Below are positions 35,863 through 45,419 of a DNA stretch of 64,000 bases, in pieces. The stretch lies in the NCBI GenBank assembly GCA_949740725.1, contig CATJIO010000107.1:1-64000 (forward strand). The letters run 5' to 3'. Below the pieces are notes generated by a model. It was not told the origin of the DNA and ran no database searches. It saw nothing but the letters and a program-made list of their open reading frames with translations. The translations under genes were made by a program, and so were the position numbers. Positions within the stretch are counted from its first letter, which is position 1. Every line of letters begins with the position of its first letter. Origin of the DNA: an uncultured Lachnospiraceae bacterium. Its GTDB lineage: Bacteria > Bacillota > Clostridia > Lachnospirales > Lachnospiraceae.

Positions 35863-37383
35863 TTAAATTTTCCCTAAAATTTCCTGTTCTCTCTCATCAA
35901 ATAGAAGGCGGGAATTATATTCATAATACCGCCTGCAGTCATACTCCTGTAAAAACTGAATGCAGTAAGGACTACGGTTTAATTCGGAAATAAAGATTAC
36001 CATCTCCTGGCTATCTCCGAAGGCCGCTTCCATAAAATCAAAACCATGCTCCAGCATTTGTGCCGCCTCATCAAAATCTGCCTCAAAGCCATCACTGGCC
36101 TCTCCGAATCGCTTTTGTAAAAATTCCCGGGCAGAAGGGGCATCCACGCATCCTTCCTTTTCCAAGTGGCGGCTTTCCCATGCTCCCAGCTCCCGGCGAT
36201 ACCCCTCCAGGCTCTCCAGCACCTTGCTGTAAATCCGCTCTTCTCTCCTGGTCAAAAGTTCCTGTGTCCTGAGCTGCTCTCTTTTTCCCTCGGTCTCCTG
36301 AATCAATGCAGCCAGACCGCCGGAAGAATTCTTCTCCTGTGCAGCCTCCGTCCCCAGGAAGCGCTTCAGCACCTGAATCGTCCGCTCCATCCATTCCTCC
36401 TGTTCAAGAATTTCCCGAAACCTGGAGCCGATTTTAGACAAAAGCAGGCCCACAATACTCAGCCTTTCGTCAAAAGGAGCCTTCAACAGCCTATCGCACA
36501 AATTCTCTCGGATCACCCCGGAGAGGATCTCATCCACCTGGTAATCACTCTTATATTTTTCATATAGTTCCAGGTAGTTGGCAAAATCCTTGGAGATTTT
36601 CGGATGCTGAAGATATTGAATGATCACTTCCCGATCCGCCCTTTTCCCTAAGCGTTCATAGACCTCCAGCAATCGGGATAAATCCTCCCATCCTCTCGGA
36701 GTAGCGAAAAACCGCCCATCTACCGTAGTCTCGATATAGCACAGATACTGTTTTTTTATATTCAGGTAAGAAAGGATCGCCGGATGAATGCCGGCTTCAT
36801 AGGCATACTCCTTCCACACCTCATAATCCGGCTCAACGGTGATCTTTTTGACCCGATCCAGCGTCACCACATCAAAATCACGCACCGACTTATTATATTC
36901 CGGCGGATTCCCCGCCGCTGCAATAATCCATCCTTCTGGAATCGGATGATTTCCAAAAGTTTTGCACTGCAAAAACTGCAGCATAGTAGGGGCCAGGGTT
37001 TCCGATACGCAGTTGATCTCATCGATGAATAAGAGTCCTTCCTTCAGGCTAGTCTGCTGGATTTTTTCATAAATGGCGGCCACGATCTCGCTCATGGTAT
37101 ACTGGGTAATGGAGTATTCCTTTCCTCCATAAGTTTTCTTTTCAATGAAAGGAAGGCCCACTGCGCTTTGCCTAGTGTGGTGGGTAATGGTATAGGACAC
37201 CAGGCCAATCCTGCACTCCTTGGCAACTTGCTCCATAATCTGGGTTTTCCCGACTCCCGGCGGCCCGATCAGGAGAATCGGCCTCTGACGTATCACTGGA
37301 ATGCAGTAATCTCCAAGCTCATCCTTATGCAGATACGCCTCAACTGTATTTTTGATTTCTTCTTTCGCCCGCTTAATGTTCAT
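35863..37383 (-). CDS. MoxR-type AAA+ ATPase
   Basis: 506 residues. Walker A GPPGVGKT (residues 40-47), Walker B GLLFIDEIN (about 115-123) and a sensor-1 IIAAAGNPP segment. The C-terminal half is helical and coiled and has no recognised catalytic domain. MoxR ATPases act as chaperones with VWA proteins in maturation of metal or membrane complexes. Its ATG overlaps the VWA gene stop by four bases, so the two are translationally coupled. The target is unknown; a metal-loading or assembly role is inference. Confidence 0.9.
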   Translation of the reverse strand: MNIKRAKEEIKNTVEAYLHKDELGDYCIPVIRQRPILLIGPPGVGKTQIMEQVAKECRIGLVSYTITHHTRQSAVGLPFIEKKTYGGKEYSITQYTMSEIVAAIYEKIQQTSLKEGLLFIDEINCVSETLAPTMLQFLQCKTFGNHPIPEGWIIAAAGNPPEYNKSVRDFDVVTLDRVKKITVEPDYEVWKEYAYEAGIHPAILSYLNIKKQYLCYIETTVDGRFFATPRGWEDLSRLLEVYERLGKRADREVIIQYLQHPKISKDFANYLELYEKYKSDYQVDEILSGVIRENLCDRLLKAPFDERLSIVGLLLSKIGSRFREILEQEEWMERTIQVLKRFLGTEAAQEKNSSGGLAALIQETEGKREQLRTQELLTRREERIYSKVLESLEGYRRELGAWESRHLEKEGCVDAPSAREFLQKRFGEASDGFEADFDEAAQMLEHGFDFMEAAFGDSQEMVIFISELNRSPYCIQFLQEYDCRRYYEYNSRLLFDEREQEILGKI

Positions 37384-38702
37384 CGGCCCAGTTCCTCCTT
37401 CAGCAAAATCAGCTTAATCGCCCAGCCCGGCACGGAAATGTCCTGATAATGATCCTCAACAAAAACAAAGGCTGTATCATAATTTGGCTTCTGTACCGGA
37501 TAAATCCCCTTCCCGTCTGTAAAATAGATTAATCCCCGCAAATGGTGAAATTCCCCTTTCATCTGCAGAGCGCTAACATAGGTAAAGGCCGGGCGGAAGT
37601 CAGTGCCTCCATTTCCTTGGATCTCAAAGCGCTCCATGTAGCCTTTAAGCTCCTCCTGGCTGGCAATGATCACATCTGACTTCACCTGCTCGTCACACTG
37701 AATTATGTGGATTTTCACTTGTCGAAAATAGCTTTCTGAAGAGGAAAGCACACTGTAGGTTTCCTCCAGGAAACGCTTCACCAAGTCCCCGGAGCAGGAC
37801 ATGGACGTATCAATAACGATCACAAAGTCCTCTATCCGGTAAACCTCCTTTGTCTCTAGAGGTTCCACTAAGGGCATATTCCCGTACAGCTCTAGGCCAT
37901 AGGTATAAAATACCGGGTCAAAGGAATCCGGATCCACCGAAATCTCCTCCTTCAACACTGCAAACTTCTTTAAAAATGCCCGGTAATCATACCTCTCCCG
38001 GTTTTCCACCTGGACCTGCTGGAAAAGGCTCTGTCCTTCTTCTGCCCCATCCTTTTCCCCCATGGTCTCCATCTCTGTCTGCAGCCGTTCCCGATTATCT
38101 TTCCACAGCTTTTGGCGGCGGAGAATCTGGCTCCTCGGCCCTTCTCGCTCCCACCTCCCATGGTTGTCCACAAAAAATTCCGCCTCCAGCCGTTCAAGTT
38201 GCTTTTGGCTCGGCTTCATTTCCAAAATCTTCTGGTAAACACCCTCCCCGTTCATTACCTTTAATCCCAAATTATGGAGGCGAAGGTAAGTTTCCCGACG
38301 AAACATCGAGGGCGGCCTGTGGACGCAGCGCTGATAAAGTCCGTCAATCACCGATTCCATGGCGATATCACAGGCCAGATTCCACAGCCGCTTCTCCCGC
38401 CCTCGTCGGCTATCTATATGTCCGAAAAGGCAATGGAGTACCATATGCAGGTAAGCACGGTTTACCTCCTGACGGCCCTGGCGATACCGGCTCAGCAGAT
38501 CTTCCGGCTGATAATAGATCTGAAACCCGTCTGTGGCAATCCCTCTCTGTTCCCAGGCTGCCTCGAATCCCAAGCCGCTTAGAGGAATGTCCAGGAAGCG
38601 CATATTCAAATACAGTTCATTTCTTGCCATAGAGAGGAGCTTCACACAAAGTTCTACCTGATCCAGCTCCTCCAGCTGCCTGTGTCTCACCGGATCTGTC
38701 AT
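37380..38702 (-). CDS. VWA-like protein partner of the MoxR ATPase
   Basis: 440 residues. A C-terminal von Willebrand A-like domain (about 290-430) has the MIDAS sequence VIDTSMSCSGD and later the acidic NGGTDFRPAF and IYFTDGKG segments. The N-terminal part carries an HMVLHCLFGH segment (about residue 88) like the metal-binding DUF2201/PF13203 region of putative metallopeptidase domains. Encoded immediately before the MoxR gene. GGAGTT precedes the ATG. Related pairs occur in RavA/ViaA-like systems. Confidence 0.88.
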   Translation of the reverse strand: MTDPVRHRQLEELDQVELCVKLLSMARNELYLNMRFLDIPLSGLGFEAAWEQRGIATDGFQIYYQPEDLLSRYRQGRQEVNRAYLHMVLHCLFGHIDSRRGREKRLWNLACDIAMESVIDGLYQRCVHRPPSMFRRETYLRLHNLGLKVMNGEGVYQKILEMKPSQKQLERLEAEFFVDNHGRWEREGPRSQILRRQKLWKDNRERLQTEMETMGEKDGAEEGQSLFQQVQVENRERYDYRAFLKKFAVLKEEISVDPDSFDPVFYTYGLELYGNMPLVEPLETKEVYRIEDFVIVIDTSMSCSGDLVKRFLEETYSVLSSSESYFRQVKIHIIQCDEQVKSDVIIASQEELKGYMERFEIQGNGGTDFRPAFTYVSALQMKGEFHHLRGLIYFTDGKGIYPVQKPNYDTAFVFVEDHYQDISVPGWAIKLILLKEELGR

Positions 38703-38826
38703 AACTCCTGCCTCCTCTCACCTAACCATCTGAATGGGTATCATATCATAAAATAACTCTACAGACAAGAAAAAAGAACATCTACCGTTATTTTTGACCA
38801 CTCTGTCAGGATATAAACAGCAATAT

Positions 38827-40134
38827 TTATTTTGCTTTGTCAAATTCCTCCTTTACCTGCTGATACAACTCCGGCTCTACAGCTAGCCTAGCGCCCATGA
38901 GCGCCAGAACTTTCGCTGCAAAATTCATCCCTTTATAAGCCGCTGGCTTATCTACCTGAACAGTAACCGCCCAACTGTGATTAGGCGTACGCCGTCCATA
39001 GCAAGCTGTATTAATGTTAACCACCGGCACGATCTGGCTTACATCCGCCACATCACTGGAACCGTTATCTTTCTTTATGGTTCCATCTGGTACTACCAGC
39101 CCCTCATCCAGTTCTCCCTCTACGCCGGGGATTCCCACTGCCTCTGCAATGGTTTTTGCATAGGCCTTTTCTTCTTCCGTAAAGGAGGGCGGCCCAATCT
39201 GCTTCATGCACTCATAGGCCAGAGATGCCAAGTGGAAATTCAGCTTGCTGTCATGGTTCTCTCCAATGACAGAAAATTCCACCGTAGTGCCTGTCATCAT
39301 ACAGGCGCCCTGAGCCACCTGTTTAATCCGCTCTACCAGTACCTGCATCTGATTAAAGGTATAGGCCCTCACCATATACCAGAGCTTGGCATAATCTGGC
39401 ACAATGTTCGGTCGATCTCCGCCATTAATATAGCTGTAATGCAGATAGCTGTCCCGGTCAATATGTTCTCTTAAATAATTGCAGCCCACGTTAGTCAGTT
39501 CTGCTGCATCCAAAGCGCTTCTCCCATTTTCCGGGCAGTTGCAGGCATGGGCTTTCACTCCGTGAAAGGTCATGGTCATGGCTGCACAGGCCTTAAATTT
39601 TACCTCGCCACAGTCATTGTGATCCAGTGGATGCCAGGCCAGGCATACATCCACATCTCGGAAATAGCCGTTTTTTATCATAACCGTCTTTCCCTCCAGC
39701 GTTTCCTCTGCTGGGGTGCCGTAAACCACCACTGTAGCCGGAAGCTGATGCTTCTCGATCAATTCTTTGATGGCCAGCCCGGCGGCAGCGCTCCCTACGC
39801 CCAGAAGATTGTGGCCGCAGCCATGGCCAAAGCCGCCGTTTCCACAAGGATACGGCACATCCTCCTGATGAAGGGTTGCCAAAGAATCGTATTCGCACAT
39901 ATATCCGATCCGGAATGGCCCATTTCCATAAACGGCCCGGAAAGCAGTCTTCTGCTCCTTTAATCCCCGCTCCACGGTAAAACCATTTTCCTCCAGCAGA
40001 TCACAGAGCAAGGCAGCTGACTGGTACTCCTCTGAGCTCGGCTCAGCAAATTCATGAATTTTCTTGGCGCATGTGGAGAATTCCTCCAAATGCTCATCCA
40101 AATATGCTTCGATCTTCTCCTGATAACCGTTCAA
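38827..40134 (-). CDS. M20-family amidohydrolase (AbgB-like)
   Basis: Zinc amidohydrolase of family M20, 435 residues. GHGCGHNLLG (metal His), EETLEGK (general base Glu) and AWHPLDHND (metal His) are present, as is the family dimer insertion between residues 190 and 300. It resembles AbgB and other p-aminobenzoyl-glutamate hydrolases or dipeptidases; the substrate is not readable. The start is TTG 40134, preceded by AGAGGTG at five bases; no ATG fits. It follows pepT by 11 bases, so it belongs to the peptide-use operon. Confidence 0.88.
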   Translation of the reverse strand: MNGYQEKIEAYLDEHLEEFSTCAKKIHEFAEPSSEEYQSAALLCDLLEENGFTVERGLKEQKTAFRAVYGNGPFRIGYMCEYDSLATLHQEDVPYPCGNGGFGHGCGHNLLGVGSAAAGLAIKELIEKHQLPATVVVYGTPAEETLEGKTVMIKNGYFRDVDVCLAWHPLDHNDCGEVKFKACAAMTMTFHGVKAHACNCPENGRSALDAAELTNVGCNYLREHIDRDSYLHYSYINGGDRPNIVPDYAKLWYMVRAYTFNQMQVLVERIKQVAQGACMMTGTTVEFSVIGENHDSKLNFHLASLAYECMKQIGPPSFTEEEKAYAKTIAEAVGIPGVEGELDEGLVVPDGTIKKDNGSSDVADVSQIVPVVNINTACYGRRTPNHSWAVTVQVDKPAAYKGMNFAAKVLALMGARLAVEPELYQQVKEEFDKAK

Positions 40135-40145
40135 TTTAACACCTC

Positions 40146-41372
40146 TTAACCTCGTTCTTCAAATTTCTTTACGATTCGAATCAGCAGCTCGGTAATGGAC
40201 TGGATATGCTGAACAGACGTAAACTCATATCTCCCATGAATATTGTTCCCTCCGGCACACAGATTAGGACAGGGCAATCCCATAAAGGATAAGGTAGCTC
40301 CATCCGTACCGCCGCGACTGGGCTTACAGAACGGAGTGGTTCCCAACTCCTCTAAGGCTTCCTTGGCGATGTCAATAAGATAGCGATGCGGCTCGATCTT
40401 TTCCAACATATTGTAGTAGGAGTCCTTAATGTCTACGCTTACCACACCATCGCCATATTTTCGGTTAAGAAAGCGGCCGATCTCCTCAGCCAGATCTTTT
40501 TTCTCCTGGAATTTTTTCTTGTCATGATCCCGGATCAGATAATGGAATACCGTCTCTTCCACATTGCCGGACATCTGGTTCAAATGATAAAAACCTTCGT
40601 ACTGTTCCGTGTACATGGGATTGTCAAAAGCGGGAAGCATACCGTGGTACTCCATGCCGATGAGCATAGAATTAATCATCTTATGCTTAGCCGCGCCTGG
40701 ATGAATATTGCAACCGCGAACTGTCACCGTCAGGGCAGCCCCGTTAAAATTTTCATATTCGATCTCCCCTAACCGTCCTGCGTCCACGGTGTAAGCCACA
40801 TCTGCCCCAAAACGCTTCACCTGGAAGCGATGGGCGCCTCGGCCAATCTCCTCGTCTGGCGTAAAGCCGATCTTGATTTCCCCATGGAGAATCTCCGGAT
40901 GATTGATAAAATATTCTGCCATGGTAACGATTTCCGCAATTCCTGCCTTGTCATCTGCCCCCAGAAGGGTAGTTCCATCTGTGGTGATCAGTGTTTGCCC
41001 CACATAGTCTTTTAAAGCCGGGAATTCGCTGACCCGCATTACAATCCCCTGCTCCTCATTGAGCACAATATCCTGTCCATCGTAATTCTCGATAAATTTC
41101 GGCTTAATCCCCGTCCCTGCACAGTCGATAACAGTATCCATATGGGCAATAAAGCCCAGGGCCGGCACCTTCTTCTCTGTGGTAGCTGGTATAGATCCAT
41201 ATACATATCCATTCTCGTCCACTTCCACATCACTTACCCCTATCTGGATCAGTTCCTTTTCCAGCAAGTGAGCTAGAGTCATCTGTCCCGGTGTGCTGGG
41301 GCAGGTGCTGCTTGTTCCGTCCGATGTGGTATCTACCGCTACATAAGATAAAAATCTTTCGATTATGTTCAT
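40146..41372 (-). CDS. pepT: Peptidase T (tripeptide aminopeptidase)
   Basis: Zn-dependent M20B aminopeptidase removing the N-terminal residue of tripeptides in the cytosol, 408 residues. Metal ligands and catalytic residues are visible in IAHMDTV, LLGADDKAGIAEI, the pair in TPDEEIGRGAH, VDAGRLGEIEYE, and the C-terminal PSRGGTDGATLSFMGLPCPNLCAGGNNIHG. Start ATG 41372 has AGGTGG just before it; the frame opens at 41447 but the extra 25 residues are not family-like. Downstream of the ABC ATPase genes, it should hydrolyse imported peptides. Confidence 0.95.
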   Translation of the reverse strand: MNIIERFLSYVAVDTTSDGTSSTCPSTPGQMTLAHLLEKELIQIGVSDVEVDENGYVYGSIPATTEKKVPALGFIAHMDTVIDCAGTGIKPKFIENYDGQDIVLNEEQGIVMRVSEFPALKDYVGQTLITTDGTTLLGADDKAGIAEIVTMAEYFINHPEILHGEIKIGFTPDEEIGRGAHRFQVKRFGADVAYTVDAGRLGEIEYENFNGAALTVTVRGCNIHPGAAKHKMINSMLIGMEYHGMLPAFDNPMYTEQYEGFYHLNQMSGNVEETVFHYLIRDHDKKKFQEKKDLAEEIGRFLNRKYGDGVVSVDIKDSYYNMLEKIEPHRYLIDIAKEALEELGTTPFCKPSRGGTDGATLSFMGLPCPNLCAGGNNIHGRYEFTSVQHIQSITELLIRIVKKFEERG

Positions 41373-41447
41373 GTCCACCTCCGCGGCTGACTGCCGCCTG
41401 TTTTCTTCCCGGAAAACGCCTCCTGTTAAAATAGAACGCTTTTCCAA

Positions 41448-42425
41448 TTAATCATATAAAAAGCAAGCCACCTGATGGCCCTCTCCACGATCCTTTAGCT
41501 CCGGCGCCTCTTGTTTACACCGCTCCATACAGGAAGGGCACCGGCCTGCTAGGGGGCATCCGATCTGGGCACCAATGGGGCTGGGAATATCTCCCTCCAG
41601 TACCATCCGTTTCTTTTTGTCGAAAGGGCTTTCCGGGGGAATCGCTGAAAGCAATGCCTTGGTATATGGATGAAGCGGCTTCCGGTAAATAGCCTCCGCT
41701 GAGCACAATTCAACTACCCGTCCAAGGTACATGATGGCGATCCTGTCGCTAATATATTTAATGATCCCTAGATCATGGGAAATAAATACATAGGTCAGGC
41801 CGTGCTCCCTCTGAAGCCGTTTGAATAAATTGATAACCTGGGCTTGGATGGACACGTCCAAAGCAGAGACCGGCTCATCACAGACAATCACCTTGGGATT
41901 GAGGGCGATAGCCCGGGCAATATTGATCCGCTGGCGCTGGCCCCCAGAAAATTCGTGGGGATAGCGAGAAAGATGCTGGAGATCCAGCCCCACTTCCTGC
42001 ATCAGCTCCAAGACCCGTTCATCGATGGCATCCTGGTTCTTCAGGATTCCATGGACTTTTAAAGGCTCCGCAACAGAATATGCCGCCGTTCGTCTAGGAT
42101 CCAGGGAAGAGTAGGGATCCTGAAAAATCATCTGGATATCCCGACAGAGATCTCGCTGTTTTTCTCCCTTAAGGGCAAAAATATCTACTCCGTCACAGAG
42201 GATGCTTCCCCGGGTAGGCTTATGAAGCCGTACCATGCATCTTCCAAGAGTGGACTTTCCGCATCCCGACTCTCCGATGATCCCTAAAGTTTCTCCTCGA
42301 TATACACTCAGATTCACGTTCGTAAGAGCATGGAGAGTCTGTTTCTTCCCAAATACCTCTTTACTCTTAATGTCAAAATCTTTTGACACGTCTTGAACCT
42401 GCAGAATGACTTGTCTCTCATCCAT
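41448..42425 (-). CDS. Oligopeptide/dipeptide ABC transporter ATPase (OppF/DppF type)
   Basis: 325 residues. Walker A GESGCGKST, signature SGGQRQRI and Walker B VIVCDEPVSALD are intact, followed by the family C-terminal oligopeptide-binding Cys-rich segment (GCPLAGRCPSCMERCKQEAPEL). Start ATG 42425 has GGGGAGG eight bases before it. Its first bases overlap the last codons of the other ATPase gene, so the pair are coupled. Together with the other ATPase it powers the permease. Confidence 0.93.
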   Translation of the reverse strand: MDERQVILQVQDVSKDFDIKSKEVFGKKQTLHALTNVNLSVYRGETLGIIGESGCGKSTLGRCMVRLHKPTRGSILCDGVDIFALKGEKQRDLCRDIQMIFQDPYSSLDPRRTAAYSVAEPLKVHGILKNQDAIDERVLELMQEVGLDLQHLSRYPHEFSGGQRQRINIARAIALNPKVIVCDEPVSALDVSIQAQVINLFKRLQREHGLTYVFISHDLGIIKYISDRIAIMYLGRVVELCSAEAIYRKPLHPYTKALLSAIPPESPFDKKKRMVLEGDIPSPIGAQIGCPLAGRCPSCMERCKQEAPELKDRGEGHQVACFLYD

Positions 42426-43440
42426 CCAGACCACCTCCCCGTTCCAGTCTTTGCGTTTCGGACTGTCTGTGACAGGCCACAAAATGTCCTGGTGTAAGCT
42501 CCGTCAGCGGAGGAACCGATTCCCTACACAAATCCGTACAGTAAGGACATCGGTTATAGAAATTGCAGCAACTTCCTGTTAGTCTAAGATCTGGGGGAAC
42601 ACCTGGAATGGCCGCCAGCTCCTTTTTAGAATCGCTGCTTAGCTTTGGCATGGAGTCCAAAAGCCCCCAGGTATATGGGTGGAGAGGATTGGCATACAGC
42701 TCCTTGCAAGCGGCGTATTCTACCGTCTTTCCTGCATACATTACCATAACTGTATCGCACATCTCCCATACTACTCCCAGATTGTGGGTGATTAGAAGAA
42801 TGGAAGTACCTTTCTTCTTCTGAAGCTCCCGCAAAAGTTCCAGCACCTGAGCCTGTACGGTCACATCCAGGGCCGTGGTCGGCTCATCCGCAATAATCAG
42901 CTTGGGATTACTGCAGACCGCCATGGCGATGATCACCCTCTGGCACATTCCCCCAGACAGTTCATGGGGATAAGAATTCATCCGTTTCTCCGGCTCCGGA
43001 ATCCCTACTTGGGAAAGGGCATCCACCGCAATATCCCAGGCCTCCCTTTTGGAGATCTTCCGGTGGGCCAGAATCATTTCCGTCATCTGTTTTCCTACCT
43101 TAAACACCGGATCTAAAGAAGTCATGGGATTCTGAAAGATCATGGCAAAATCATTTCCACGGAAGCTGAGGATTTCCCGCTTATTGAGGGAGCGAATATC
43201 CGTATCCCCAAAAAGGATGGTCCCGTCGATGATCTTTCCGGTTTTTGCTGGAAGCAACCTCATAATTGAGGAGGATGTAACACTTTTTCCAGAACCAGAT
43301 TCTCCTACAATCCCCATGGTTTCACCGCGGTTTAGGGAAAAGCTTACTCCATCCACAGCCTTGGAAATTCCGCTGGCCTGGTAAAAATAGGTTTTCAGAT
43401 TCTCCACCTTCAACAGCACTTCACTCATATCCACATCCAC
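42418..43440 (-). CDS. Oligopeptide/dipeptide ABC transporter ATPase (OppD/DppD type)
   Basis: 340 residues. Walker A GESGSGKSV, signature LSGGMCQRVIIAMAVCSNPKL and Walker B LIIADEPTTALDVTVQ. The C-terminal Cys segment GSCCNFYNRCPYCTDLCRE is the Fe-S/Cys-rich tail of the family. Two starts fit (43440 and 43428, MSEVLLKVENL); AGGAGG stands three or eleven bases before them, so both are marginal and the longer is shown. Confidence 0.93.
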   Translation of the reverse strand: MDVDMSEVLLKVENLKTYFYQASGISKAVDGVSFSLNRGETMGIVGESGSGKSVTSSSIMRLLPAKTGKIIDGTILFGDTDIRSLNKREILSFRGNDFAMIFQNPMTSLDPVFKVGKQMTEMILAHRKISKREAWDIAVDALSQVGIPEPEKRMNSYPHELSGGMCQRVIIAMAVCSNPKLIIADEPTTALDVTVQAQVLELLRELQKKKGTSILLITHNLGVVWEMCDTVMVMYAGKTVEYAACKELYANPLHPYTWGLLDSMPKLSSDSKKELAAIPGVPPDLRLTGSCCNFYNRCPYCTDLCRESVPPLTELTPGHFVACHRQSETQRLERGGGLDG

Positions 43441-43443
43441 CTC

Positions 43444-44358
43444 CTACTGCTTCATTTTTGGATCCATAATATCCCGGATCCCATCGCCAAGCAGATTAAA
43501 GCCCAAAACCGTTACCAGGATAAATACGCCGCCAATGGTCGCCACATGAGGCGCTGTTGTCAAACACTCCCGGCCCGTCTTAAGAATGCTTCCCCAGGAG
43601 GCTGTAGGCAGTGCGATTCCCAAGCCCAGGAAGCTCAAAAATGCTTCCGATATAATGGCATCTGCCACGCGCAGCGTAGCATATACAATAATCTGAGACA
43701 TGGTATTAGGAAGAATGTGCAGAAACAGCTGCCTTACATTGGAAACGCCGATAACTTTCCCTGCATTGCAATATTCTTCCCGCTTTACAATATGTACCTG
43801 TCCCCGCACCACACGGGCGAAGCTGGGTACATTGGCAATCCCGATTGCAAAGGTTACATTCAGAACGCCATTTCCAATTACTGTAATCAAAATCATAGCC
43901 ATAAGGATAAAGGGAAAGGAAAACATTCCGTCCATGATCCTCATGATCAGAGAATCAATCCAGCCGCCAAAATACCCGGCGGTCAGCCCCAGGAGAATGC
44001 CTAAAACAGCTCCCACAAAGGTCGCTCCTACTGCCACGATCAGGGAGATCCGCCCACCGTAAATAATTCTGGATAGCAGATCCCTGCCCAGATCATCAGT
44101 GCCAAATATATGTCCAGGTGAGCCAAAGGGAAGATAGGCCTGCCCCGGATTCACCTTGTTTGGCGGGTAAGGGGATAGCAGCGGGGCAAATAGAGCCACA
44201 AGCACCATAAACAATATGACAAACAGCCCAGCCATGGCTATTTTATTTCGTTTCAGTTTATGCCAGGCATTATTGGCCCTTCTCTCCCGTTTCAGCATCT
44301 CGATATTGGCCTCTCGTCCCAGTGCATCACCGGAAGGCCTCTTTTTCTTTTCTCCCAT
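43444..44358 (-). CDS. Oligopeptide/dipeptide ABC transporter permease (OppC/DppC type)
   Basis: 304 residues with about six membrane helices and the family N-terminal extension (OppC_N). The domain-swapped permease motif EAFLSFLGLGIALPTASWGSILKTG (EAA-loop) is near residue 220. GGAGGG precedes ATG 44358 by seven bases (the frame opens at 44379). It starts one base beyond the end of the partner permease gene. Component of the importer in this operon. Confidence 0.93.
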   Translation of the reverse strand: MGEKKKRPSGDALGREANIEMLKRERRANNAWHKLKRNKIAMAGLFVILFMVLVALFAPLLSPYPPNKVNPGQAYLPFGSPGHIFGTDDLGRDLLSRIIYGGRISLIVAVGATFVGAVLGILLGLTAGYFGGWIDSLIMRIMDGMFSFPFILMAMILITVIGNGVLNVTFAIGIANVPSFARVVRGQVHIVKREEYCNAGKVIGVSNVRQLFLHILPNTMSQIIVYATLRVADAIISEAFLSFLGLGIALPTASWGSILKTGRECLTTAPHVATIGGVFILVTVLGFNLLGDGIRDIMDPKMKQ

Positions 44359-44359
44359 A

Positions 44360-45316
44360 TTAATGCCCTCCATTTTCAAAATCTACTTTGGGATTCAGAA
44401 GCATATAAACAATATCCACCAGCATATTGCAGAATACGAAAGAAATCGCGATAAACAGAACTGCGCCTTGGATCAGGGAATAGTCCCGGTTATTGATCGC
44501 GGTATTGATGACTGTACCCATGCCTGGCCAGGAAAAGATCCCCTCTGTTACAATCGCTCCTGCGAAAGTTCCTGCCAGCTGCAGGCCAAACACGGTGACA
44601 ATAGGTGGAAGGGCATTTTTCAGCCCATGGATCCAGATCACCTTGGATTCTCGGATTCCCCTTGCCCGCAGACAGCGGATAGAATCACTCCCCAGCACAT
44701 CGATCATGCTGGAACGGGTAGTTCTGGCAAAGGTTCCCATGGGAATCACCGCCAGAACAAAGCCTGGCAGAAGCATATGAGAAATCACATCCCCCAGCCC
44801 CTTTTCCATGGTTCCCATCCCCATTACAGGAAATAAGTTCATTTTTACTGAAAACTGAAGAATCAGCATCAGAGCCAGCCAGAATACTGGCATGGACACA
44901 CCTAGTAAAGCTACTACGCTAATGCAATAATCCAGCGCTGTATTCTGCCTGGTCGCCGCCAGCACCCCTGCTCCCACGCCTAAAATCAGGGAAAATATCA
45001 ACGCTGTCAGAGTAAGCAATAATGTATTAGGAATCCGGCTTATTATCAGGGATAAAACAGACTGATGATAACTGTAGGACTCTCCGAAATCCCCTCTGCA
45101 CACATCGGCTATGTAACGGAAATACTGTTCCGGCAGGCTTTTATCCAGTCCCATCTCCTGGCGCAGAAGTTGAATCTCATCCGCCTCTGCTTCTGGTCCC
45201 AGGATGGCAAGCGCCGGATCTCCAGGCAGCATTCTGGTCAGGAAAAAGGTTAGGGATACGACTACCAGCAAAGTCGGGATCATCTGAAAAAGTCTCCTTA
45301 AAACGATTTTAAACAC
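44360..45316 (-). CDS. Oligopeptide/dipeptide ABC transporter permease (OppB/DppB type)
   Basis: 318 residues, with six predicted helices (first at about 9-28). Family motifs: TFFLTRMLPGDPALAILG near the N-terminus and the EAA-like loop SDSIRCLRARGIRESKVIWIHGLKNALPPIVTV around residue 205. It is second in the operon after the binding protein. Together with the other permease it makes the membrane channel. Confidence 0.93.
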   Translation of the reverse strand: MFKIVLRRLFQMIPTLLVVVSLTFFLTRMLPGDPALAILGPEAEADEIQLLRQEMGLDKSLPEQYFRYIADVCRGDFGESYSYHQSVLSLIISRIPNTLLLTLTALIFSLILGVGAGVLAATRQNTALDYCISVVALLGVSMPVFWLALMLILQFSVKMNLFPVMGMGTMEKGLGDVISHMLLPGFVLAVIPMGTFARTTRSSMIDVLGSDSIRCLRARGIRESKVIWIHGLKNALPPIVTVFGLQLAGTFAGAIVTEGIFSWPGMGTVINTAINNRDYSLIQGAVLFIAISFVFCNMLVDIVYMLLNPKVDFENGGH

Positions 45317-45419
45317 TGGTTAACCACCACCTTTCTTGAATCATTTGTTGCAGTTTGGACGTATTTAAAGTAAAATAAGCGGCGCATAGCAAAAGACTTG
45401 CCAGCGCCGCTCTCTGATT

